Shown here one piece after another: positions 16,173 through 23,147 of a DNA stretch of 32,077 bases. Numbering within the stretch: position 1 is the stretch's first letter; each line of letters begins with the position of its first letter. This DNA comes from Petrocella sp. FN5. GTDB lineage: Bacteria; Bacillota; Clostridia; Lachnospirales; Vallitaleaceae. The DNA lies in NCBI RefSeq assembly GCF_029210395.1, contig NZ_JARGDP010000035.1, forward strand, positions 1-32,077. The letters run 5' to 3'. Under the pieces are notes generated by a model. The model was not told the DNA's origin and ran no database searches. It saw only the letters and a list, made by a program, of their open reading frames with translations. A program made the translations under genes and the position numbers.

Positions 16173-16255
16173 CATTAAACCTCTTTCTACATTCGAAGCG
16201 AACTTCGTAACGTTATATAGTTTTAATACTTTAGTCATATTTAGCTATTAATTCT

Positions 16256-16284
16256 ATTTTATATCAAAAAATTAAAAACCACAA
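16256..16284 (-). promoter_or_regulatory. Promoter of the nicotinate phosphoribosyltransferase gene
   Basis: Minus strand TTGTGG (16284-16279) and TAAAAT (16261-16256), 17-base spacer. The leader (about 75 bases) contains a short hairpin CGAAG/CTTCG (16194-16207). Confidence 0.5.
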
Positions 16285-16353
16285 TGGAAGTGGTAAAAGT
16301 ATCAAACTCAGGAAGATAGTAATAAAATGTAAATAGGTCTAAAGACTTAGCTA

Positions 16354-16381
16354 TTGAATATATAAAAGTCTATGATATAAT
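16354..16381 (+). promoter_or_regulatory. Promoter of the GGDEF-EAL gene
   Basis: TTGAAT (16354-16359) and TATAAT (16376-16381), 16-base spacer, with TGA just before the -10 (extended -10). It lies about 60 bases before the predicted GTG start. Confidence 0.7.
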
Positions 16382-16447
16382 AGATAGGTATGTAATGTGT
16401 GAACTTGGATGAAAAGGCAATCCATTCAAGTACAGGAGGGTTTAGTC

Positions 16448-19414
16448 GTGTTAATTTTGAAACGATTTATTAAATGTGCTTATAAAAGACTAGTCATACT
16501 ATCGCTATTATTGCTCATTGGTGTTACCCTACCAGTTTCTGCTAACGAGATAGTGGGCAATAAGGCAATCAATATATTGGTACTACATACCTACCATCAG
16601 GGCATGAGTAGCAATGATACTCTGAATCGTCAAATTGAGGCAGCCATAGAGGATTATTCAATGGATGATGTCCAACTGCACGTGGAATACCTAGATGATA
16701 GTAGGTTTGATATTATTAACTATGATGTAGCCTTTATAAATTATTTGAAGGCAAAATACAATAATAAATCAATAGACGGAATATTATCCATTAATAAAGG
16801 TGCGAGTAATTTTGTTGAAAATTATCATGAAGAATTATTCAATGGTTTGCCGATTGTATACATTGGTTTAGGGTCAGAAGCATATGCCTACAATGCTTCT
16901 GATAGAGTATCGGGAATCTACCAAGAAATCCCATGGGCATCCTTGATGCTATCTGCAAAAAAATTGAATCCAGATCTAAAAAAAATAAATATCTATACCA
17001 AACCTGAATTGATCTTTGAAAAAACCTTATTAGAATTAAAGGACCATGGAGAAGAAAATAATTTGTTATTCAAGATTTTTTCTAAAAATCAGGGACATCA
17101 GTATGTCAATGATCTTCTAGACATGAATCCGGATGAGGCGGCTATTCTGGTTTCAGATATGGATGACATATCCGGTTATGTGTTTACATTAGAGGACATT
17201 TTTGAATCTATTGATTTAAGTGGTAATGGTTCTGTCTACACAATCTATGAATCATATGTAGGGAGAGGCGCTGTAGGGGCTATTACGATAGAACAGAATC
17301 AATATATAGGTAAATCAGTTGGAATGCTAATGGAACTAGTAAAAGGTAATGATTTAGACTTATCATCATATCAGGAACTTAAACCAATTGAGATCTACGA
17401 CTACACTAAGATTAAAAAGCACAATCTAGAATATAAAAATCTGTCGGAAAATGTTCGGTTTATCAACCGACCAACAGTTTTAGATATCATTCAAAACAAT
17501 CCATTAGAATTCATTATACTTGCATTAGTTATAATGATGGTCGTACTAACGTATGCAATTACGAATCTGTTACTTAGACTTAAAGCTGAAAAAGATCGTA
17601 AGTTGGCTAGAAAAGATCTACAGGCAAGCTACATGGAACTTGAAGCAACACATCAGCAATTACTGGCCAGCGAAAGTGAAGTCACAAGGAAGTATGTAGA
17701 GCTTCAAGAAAAAGAAGAAGAATTAAGAAAAAGTAGGGAACGGTATAGACTGGCAGCAAAAGGCTCGGAATTTGGAATATGGGATTATGATTTTGAGACG
17801 AGAAAGATGTATTTTTCTAATCAAGCAAAAGACATCTTTGGATTGTCTGCTGATCAAAACTCATTTGTTTCTTCAGAAATATTTAGTTGTTTACCGTCAA
17901 ATGAAGCTATAAAATTATATAAAAAAATAAAAAAACATCTGAATGTTGAAGATAATAATGTTATTGAATATGAAGCTATTATTGAAATAGAAAAGGGTAA
18001 AAAGGAATGGATTTCTATAAGAGGCAAGGCACAGTACGACGATCAAGGGAAACCTCTTAGGTTGGCAGGTTCATTAACTAATATTACAAAAGAAAAGGAA
18101 ACGGAATTAAAAATCAAGAATTTGGCCTTTACAGATGAGCTTACCAACCTTCCGAATAAAACATATTATAATCAAGTTGTCAGCGAAACGTGCCAGGATA
18201 AAAACAGCAAGCTGGCCATGTATTTCATTGATATTGACAACTTCAAGACGATTAATGATTTCTATGGCCACAAAATGGGGGACCGAGTTCTTAAGAAGGT
18301 GGCGTCCATGATTCGACACGAGGTGGATGAAAGATTTGAAGTGATTCGCTATGGTGGTGATGAGTTTATTGTCTTATTAAAAGACTTCATTGCTATCGAG
18401 GAAGTAGAAGCACAGGCACAAAAGCTACTAAAAACATTCCAAAATAAATTTGTGATTGAGGATTCAATTTTTTCTGTAACCTTAAGCTTGGGAATTGCCA
18501 CAACCTTAGATAAAACGGTTGATTTTGATCTGTTGCTCAAGCAAGCCGACCTAGCCTTGCATGAAGCTAAGGGCAAAGGCAAGAACCAGTATCATCATTA
18601 TACAAAAACACTAATGGAAAAAATGGAACAGCAATTATGGTTTGAAAAAGAGCTGGAAATAGCGACCTTGAACAATCAATTCAAGCTCTATTATCAACCC
18701 AAATATGATTTAAAAGAAGAAATAATAGTCGGATACGAGGCTTTAATCAGGTGGATGCATCCTGAAAAAGGCATTATACCACCTAATGATTTCATACCAT
18801 TATCAGAAGAGAACGGACTTATAATTGCAATCGGTAAATGGGTCATCTATGAAGCAATCTCTCAATTAAACCAATGGCATTTAAAGGGACATACACGTTT
18901 AACCATGTCCATCAATCTTTCAGCCAAACAATTTGTAGATGTTAATCTTATAGAAACGATTCAAGATGCCATGAAAGGAAAAGTCATACGACCTGAGCAT
19001 GTTGAACTTGAGATTACAGAGACTACAGCTCTGCAAGATTTAGGTTATGCTACGAATATACTGAAAGATTTGAGAAGTCAGGGGTATAAGATTTCTTTAG
19101 ATGATTTTGGAACCGGTTACTCATCTTTGAACTATTTGAATGAATTACCCATTGACATTCTTAAGATTGATAAAGCCTTTATATCGGACAGTATGCATAG
19201 TAAGAGTAAGCAACAAGTAATTAAGACCATTATTCAACTTGCCCATGTCAATAAGATGGATGTGGTGGCAGAAGGGGTTGAGTCATATGAGGAAATGGAA
19301 CTTCTAAGAACAGAGAAATGCGATATGATTCAAGGTTACTTATTATCAAAACCAATACCGCCAAATGAAGCCATAGAATTAATGAACAAGTACTTTGAAA
19401 TTATCAAGTGGTGA
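16448..19414 (+). CDS. Membrane sensor with PAS, GGDEF and EAL domains (cyclic-di-GMP turnover)
   Basis: This 988-aa protein is built to make and break the second messenger cyclic-di-GMP in response to an outside ligand. Order: signal peptide or first helix (about 10-33), an extracellular domain like ABC-type substrate-binding (about 36-330), a transmembrane helix (354-376), a coiled coil (377-432), a PAS-like domain (432-550), GGDEF (555-719) and EAL (727-982). The GGDEF signature is intact (636-640), but the upstream RxxD inhibitory site is absent. The EAL side keeps Glu764 in EAL, Asn823, Glu855, Asp885-Asp886, Lys906, Glu942 and Gln962, so it may be active too. The start is taken as GTG at 16448 because AGGAGGG (16434-16440) is seven bases away; ATG at 16409 has no ribosome site. 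It is monocistronic. Confidence 0.92.
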   Translation: MLILKRFIKCAYKRLVILSLLLLIGVTLPVSANEIVGNKAINILVLHTYHQGMSSNDTLNRQIEAAIEDYSMDDVQLHVEYLDDSRFDIINYDVAFINYLKAKYNNKSIDGILSINKGASNFVENYHEELFNGLPIVYIGLGSEAYAYNASDRVSGIYQEIPWASLMLSAKKLNPDLKKINIYTKPELIFEKTLLELKDHGEENNLLFKIFSKNQGHQYVNDLLDMNPDEAAILVSDMDDISGYVFTLEDIFESIDLSGNGSVYTIYESYVGRGAVGAITIEQNQYIGKSVGMLMELVKGNDLDLSSYQELKPIEIYDYTKIKKHNLEYKNLSENVRFINRPTVLDIIQNNPLEFIILALVIMMVVLTYAITNLLLRLKAEKDRKLARKDLQASYMELEATHQQLLASESEVTRKYVELQEKEEELRKSRERYRLAAKGSEFGIWDYDFETRKMYFSNQAKDIFGLSADQNSFVSSEIFSCLPSNEAIKLYKKIKKHLNVEDNNVIEYEAIIEIEKGKKEWISIRGKAQYDDQGKPLRLAGSLTNITKEKETELKIKNLAFTDELTNLPNKTYYNQVVSETCQDKNSKLAMYFIDIDNFKTINDFYGHKMGDRVLKKVASMIRHEVDERFEVIRYGGDEFIVLLKDFIAIEEVEAQAQKLLKTFQNKFVIEDSIFSVTLSLGIATTLDKTVDFDLLLKQADLALHEAKGKGKNQYHHYTKTLMEKMEQQLWFEKELEIATLNNQFKLYYQPKYDLKEEIIVGYEALIRWMHPEKGIIPPNDFIPLSEENGLIIAIGKWVIYEAISQLNQWHLKGHTRLTMSINLSAKQFVDVNLIETIQDAMKGKVIRPEHVELEITETTALQDLGYATNILKDLRSQGYKISLDDFGTGYSSLNYLNELPIDILKIDKAFISDSMHSKSKQQVIKTIIQLAHVNKMDVVAEGVESYEEMELLRTEKCDMIQGYLLSKPIPPNEAIELMNKYFEIIKW

Positions 19415-19426
19415 CCATGAAAAAAC

Positions 19427-19454
19427 TTTACAATTAAGGGATGTATGTTATAAT
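19427..19454 (+). promoter_or_regulatory. Candidate promoter just after the GGDEF-EAL gene
   Basis: TTTACA (19427-19432) and TATAAT (19449-19454), 16-base spacer, with TGT just before the -10. It would start about 20 bases before the terminator hairpin at 19478-19505, so it may give only a very short RNA or feed ileS by read-through. Confidence 0.5.
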
Positions 19455-19477
19455 AATTTATTGAGGATACCCTAACT

Positions 19478-19505
19478 GAGCCCTGTCTAATTGGGGCTTT
19501 GTTAT
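19478..19505 (+). terminator. Intrinsic terminator before ileS
   Basis: Stem AGCCC (19479-19483) / GGGCT (19494-19498), extended by G-U pairs at both ends, followed by TTTGTTATTT. It ends transcription from the GGDEF-EAL gene and perhaps that from the promoter at 19427-19454. Confidence 0.55.
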
Positions 19506-19520
19506 TTATTATACTAAGGT

Positions 19521-19548
19521 TTGAATGGTTTGTGGGTTATCCTATTAT
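19521..19548 (+). promoter_or_regulatory. Promoter of ileS
   Basis: TTGAAT (19521-19526) and TATTAT (19543-19548), 16-base spacer, giving a leader of about 50 bases. No T-box leader is seen. Confidence 0.5.
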
Positions 19549-19603
19549 GAATTATTATTTGTATAAGATGTGAAAAAGATAGATACTATAGGAGGTAGAC
19601 AAC

Positions 19604-22600
19604 GTGTACAAAAAGGTTTCGACGGATTTGAATTTCGTCCAAAGAGAGAAGCAAATATTGGAATACTGGAATAAAAACAGTATTTTTGAGAAAAGTATTG
19701 AGCTTAGAAAAGATGGGCCAACCTATACCTTTTACGATGGGCCTCCAACGGCCAATGGTAAACCACATATTGGTCATGTTTTAACAAGGGTTATTAAGGA
19801 TATGATTCCAAGATACCGAACCATGAAGGGCTATAAGGTACTTAGAAAAGCAGGATGGGATACACATGGTCTTCCAGTTGAGCTTGAAGTTGAAAAGGCG
19901 CTGGGCATCGATGGAAAAGACCAGATTGAGGCCTATGGTCTTGAGCCTTTTATTAAGGAGTGTCGCCATAGTGTATGGAAATATAAGAACATGTGGGAAG
20001 ATTTTAGCGGCACCGTTGGCTTTTGGGCAGACATGGAAAACCCATATGTTACTTATGAGAATGATTACATAGAATCTGTATGGTGGTCATTGAAACAAAT
20101 ATGGGAGAAAGATTTGCTATATAAAGGCCATAAGATTGTACCCTATTGCCCAAGATGCGGAACGCCCTTATCCAGTCACGAAGTTGCACAAGGCTATAAA
20201 GACATTAAAGATGAATCTGTGATTGCTAGGTTCAAAATCGTTGATGAATCCAATGCCTATTTCCTTGCATGGACAACCACACCATGGACGTTACCATCAA
20301 ATGTTGCCTTGTGTGTGAACCCTCAAGAAACTTACGTTAAGGTAGAACAAGATGATTCTATTTATTATTTGGCAGAAGCCTTAGTTGAGCAGGTCTTAGG
20401 TGAAAATCATAAAATTCTGGAAACCATGTTAGGTAAGGACTTGGAGTTTGTTCACTACGAACCTCTTTTTGATTTTGAAAAACCATCGGATCAAGCCTAT
20501 TATGTGACCTGTGCCAAGTTTGTAACCTTGTCAGACGGTACCGGAATCGTGCATATTGCACCGGCTTTTGGTGAAGACGATGCTCAAGTTGGTAAAAAAT
20601 ACAATTTGCCTTTCGTCCAATTGGTTGATAGTAAGGGTGAATTTGTTGAACAAGTAACACCTTGGAAAGGACGCTTTGTAAAAGAATGTGATGCCGATAT
20701 TATTCAATATCTAGATGATTCCGGCAAGTTATATAAAGCCCTTGAATATGAGCATTCTTACCCTCATTGTTGGCGATGTGACACACCTCTTATCTATTAC
20801 GCTAAAGATTCATGGTTTATCGAGATGACCAAGGTTAAAGAGCAATTATTATCCAACAATGCCAAAATCAACTGGTTACCTGAAGCAATAGGTAAGAAGC
20901 GATTTGGAGATTGGTTGGAGAATGTCATGGACTGGGGTCTTAGTCGTGACCGTTATTGGGGAACCCCATTGAATATATGGGAGTGTACTTGTGGCCATAG
21001 ACATGCTATTGGTAGCATTGCGGAGTTGAAGTCATTAAGTGATAACTGTCCTGACGATATTGAACTTCATAGACCATTTATAGACAAAGTACTGATTAAC
21101 TGTCCTATTTGTGAGAAAAAAATGAAGCGTGTCGAACCGGTTATTGATTGTTGGTATGACTCAGGTGCTATGCCTTTTGCACAATGGCATTATCCTTTTG
21201 AAAATAAAGAAATATTTGACGATAATTTTCCGGCTGATTTTATCAGTGAGGCAGTAGATCAAACAAGAGGATGGTTCTACTCATTACTCGCTATATCTAC
21301 TTTGCTTTTTGATAAGCCAGCTTATAAAAATGTTATTGTACTTGGCCATGTTCAAGATGAAAACGGTCAAAAAATGTCTAAATCCAAAGGCAATGCCATT
21401 GATCCTTTTGATGCTTTAAAGACGTATGGTGCAGATGCGATTCGATGGTATTTTTATAATAACAGCGCGCCATGGTTGCCGAATAGATTTAACGGGACTT
21501 CGGTTATTGAAGGACAGAGAAAATTCATGGGTACCCTCTGGAATACCTACGCATTTTATGTTTTATACGCGAATATAGACAAATTTAACCCTAATGATCA
21601 TGTTTTGGATTATGAAGCTTTATCATTAATGGATAAATGGTTATTTTCCAAGTTAAATACTTTGATTCATGAGGTGGATACGAACTTAGAAAACTACAAG
21701 ATATTTGAAAGCTCTAGAGCTTTAGCAGCTTTTGTAGATGATCTGAGCAATTGGTATGTTAGAAGATCGAGGGAGCGTTTCTGGGTCAAAGACATGCCAC
21801 AAGATAAAATAAATGCCTATATGACCTTATATACAACGCTTAAGACACTTGCTGAGCTTTCGGCGCCCTTTGTACCTTTTATGGCAGAAGATATCTACCA
21901 GAATCTGGTTGTAGGTCTTAATCCAAATGCAGCGGAAAGCATTCATTATTGTGATTTTCCTGTCTCGAACAAAGCATGGATTGTACCTGAAATTGAAGCA
22001 CAGATGGATTTGGTTTTAAAAGTAGTAGTATCCGGTCGTGCTTGTAGAAATTCAGCGGTTATTAAGAATCGTCAACCTTTGGCTACTATGTATATTAAGT
22101 CAGAAGGTGACGTGAAGTTAGATCCGGCTTATTTAGATATTATTAAAGAAGAACTTAATGTTAAAGAAGTAATTATGCGAGACGATGTCAGTGATTTTAC
22201 GACATACTTGTTTAAACCTCAGCTAAGAACGGTAGGACCCAAATATGGAAAACAACTGGGCGGCATCAAGACTTATTTATCAGAAGTAGACGGTAATGAA
22301 GCGATGAGCAGATTAAAGAATACCGGCGCTTTAAGTTTTGAAGTCAATGGAGATTCGGTTGTTTTATTAGAAGAGGATTTATTGATTGAACCAACGAAAC
22401 AAGAAGGGTTTGAATCGGCAACAGACAGTAATGTAACGGTGGTTATCGATACGAAGTTGACGGAGGCACTACTTGAAGAAGGTTTTGTCAGAGAGATTAT
22501 AAGTAAGATTCAAACCATGCGAAAAGAAGCTGATTTTGATGTAACGGATCAAATCGACGTTTTTTATGCTAACAGTGAAAAAGCAGCTCAAGTTATAAAA

Positions 22601-22732
22601 GGCAATGTGGATTTGATTTCTAGTGAAACATTGGCCTTATCTGTTCTTGAAGGCTCTGATGCTTCAGGCTATTTTAAGAACTGGAATATTAATGGTACGT
22701 CTGTTGATTTGACAGTGGTGAGAAGAACGTAG
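19604..22732 (+). CDS. ileS: Isoleucyl-tRNA synthetase, type-2-like
   Basis: This 1042-aa cytoplasmic class I synthetase charges tRNA-Ile. The ATP site has HIGH at 55-58 (DGPPTANGKPHIGHV) and KMSKS at 590-594. The editing insert is shown by WTTTPWTLPSN (223-233). Cys pairs in YCPRCG, CTCGH and CPIC suggest zinc-ribbon-like elements in the inserts. The length and the GPPTANGKPHIGH and KMSKSKGN wording fit the type-2 (eukaryote-like) branch, which usually lacks the C-terminal zinc finger of type 1; I see none at the end. Type-2 enzymes are often poorly inhibited by mupirocin, so tolerance is possible. Translation starts at GTG 19604 with GGAGGT seven bases before it. It has its own promoter and terminator. 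Confidence 0.96.
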   Translation: MYKKVSTDLNFVQREKQILEYWNKNSIFEKSIELRKDGPTYTFYDGPPTANGKPHIGHVLTRVIKDMIPRYRTMKGYKVLRKAGWDTHGLPVELEVEKALGIDGKDQIEAYGLEPFIKECRHSVWKYKNMWEDFSGTVGFWADMENPYVTYENDYIESVWWSLKQIWEKDLLYKGHKIVPYCPRCGTPLSSHEVAQGYKDIKDESVIARFKIVDESNAYFLAWTTTPWTLPSNVALCVNPQETYVKVEQDDSIYYLAEALVEQVLGENHKILETMLGKDLEFVHYEPLFDFEKPSDQAYYVTCAKFVTLSDGTGIVHIAPAFGEDDAQVGKKYNLPFVQLVDSKGEFVEQVTPWKGRFVKECDADIIQYLDDSGKLYKALEYEHSYPHCWRCDTPLIYYAKDSWFIEMTKVKEQLLSNNAKINWLPEAIGKKRFGDWLENVMDWGLSRDRYWGTPLNIWECTCGHRHAIGSIAELKSLSDNCPDDIELHRPFIDKVLINCPICEKKMKRVEPVIDCWYDSGAMPFAQWHYPFENKEIFDDNFPADFISEAVDQTRGWFYSLLAISTLLFDKPAYKNVIVLGHVQDENGQKMSKSKGNAIDPFDALKTYGADAIRWYFYNNSAPWLPNRFNGTSVIEGQRKFMGTLWNTYAFYVLYANIDKFNPNDHVLDYEALSLMDKWLFSKLNTLIHEVDTNLENYKIFESSRALAAFVDDLSNWYVRRSRERFWVKDMPQDKINAYMTLYTTLKTLAELSAPFVPFMAEDIYQNLVVGLNPNAAESIHYCDFPVSNKAWIVPEIEAQMDLVLKVVVSGRACRNSAVIKNRQPLATMYIKSEGDVKLDPAYLDIIKEELNVKEVIMRDDVSDFTTYLFKPQLRTVGPKYGKQLGGIKTYLSEVDGNEAMSRLKNTGALSFEVNGDSVVLLEEDLLIEPTKQEGFESATDSNVTVVIDTKLTEALLEEGFVREIISKIQTMRKEADFDVTDQIDVFYANSEKAAQVIKGNVDLISSETLALSVLEGSDASGYFKNWNINGTSVDLTVVRRT

Positions 22733-22772
22733 CATTTTTGTAAACAAGAAGTGTTTCATAGGTGTCAAACAG

Positions 22773-22806
22773 GTCTCTAAGCTAATAAAAGCTTAGAGGC
22801 TTTTTT
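22773..22806 (+). terminator. Terminator of ileS
   Basis: An 11-bp stem (22773-22783 with 22790-22800, core CTCTAAGCT/AGCTTAGAG, one G-U) with a 6-nt loop and T6. Strong. Confidence 0.9.
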
Positions 22807-22925
22807 GTTCCTTTCTTTTGTGTCGTTGCTGAAAAAAGTTACTGAATATATCAAATATTAGTATAACAATAGAAAGAATTAAAATACAAAAAAATACATT
22901 ATCATAAGATTTAATGAGTTAATAT

Positions 22926-22945
22926 TTAGTAAAATATTTTACTAA
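22926..22945. repeat. Perfect 20-bp AT-rich palindrome
   Basis: Arms TTAGTAAAAT and ATTTTACTAA adjoin with no spacer. It stands about 110 bases before the glgP -35. No promoter is clearly tied to it. Confidence 0.6.
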
Positions 22946-23043
22946 TAAATATATTAATATAGTGAATTCTCTCTAGAGGCTCTTTTTTAGGGTGTTTGAT
23001 CAAAAAAATGATATTCGAACATGCGGTAAAAAAATTAACGAAG

Positions 23044-23057
23044 TGTAAGCGCTTGCA
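23044..23057 (+). promoter_or_regulatory. cre-like operator 1 of glgP
   Basis: TGTAAGCGCTTGCA matches the CcpA cre consensus TGWAANCGNTNWCA at 13 of 14 positions and is nearly palindromic. Its right edge overlaps the glgP -35. Confidence 0.75.
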
Positions 23058-23082
23058 TGAAAATGATGAAGTGTGCTATCAT
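23054..23082 (+). promoter_or_regulatory. Promoter of glgP
   Basis: TTGCAT (23054-23059) and TATCAT (23077-23082), 17-base spacer, with TGC before the -10 (extended). It is flanked by two operators. Confidence 0.65.
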
Positions 23083-23107
23083 TAGGAAGTATAAGTCTTA
23101 CGGAAAA

Positions 23108-23121
23108 TGTAAACGCTTACA
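23108..23121 (+). promoter_or_regulatory. cre operator 2 of glgP
   Basis: TGTAAACGCTTACA matches the cre consensus at all 14 positions. It lies about 25 bases after the expected transcription start, and its centre is 64 bases from that of operator 1. This arrangement suits repression by CcpA or another LacI-family protein. Confidence 0.8.
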
Positions 23122-23147
23122 AATTCATTTTATTAAATGGAGGGTAT

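Larger units (their letters stand above)
22733..23147. other. Intergenic region between ileS and glgP
   Basis: This 415-base stretch holds the ileS terminator, then about 150 very AT-rich bases with a perfect 20-bp palindrome (22926-22945), and then the glgP control region with two operators and a promoter. A second CTCTAGAG palindrome followed by T6 around 22971-22987 looks like part of a terminator but cannot form a proper hairpin. No supported gene. Confidence 0.6.

Noticed and set aside
16285-16447. Cyclic-di-GMP riboswitch before the GGDEF-EAL gene
   Set aside because: The leader from the predicted promoter is only about 60 bases, too short for either known class, and no conserved core was seen.
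19415-19603. T-box riboswitch before ileS
   Set aside because: The conserved T-box core (AGGGTGGNACCGCG-like) and the long leader are absent; only a short terminator hairpin is seen.
22966-22987. Second terminator before glgP
   Set aside because: CTCTAGAG plus T6 lacks a loop large enough for a hairpin; at most a degenerate remnant.
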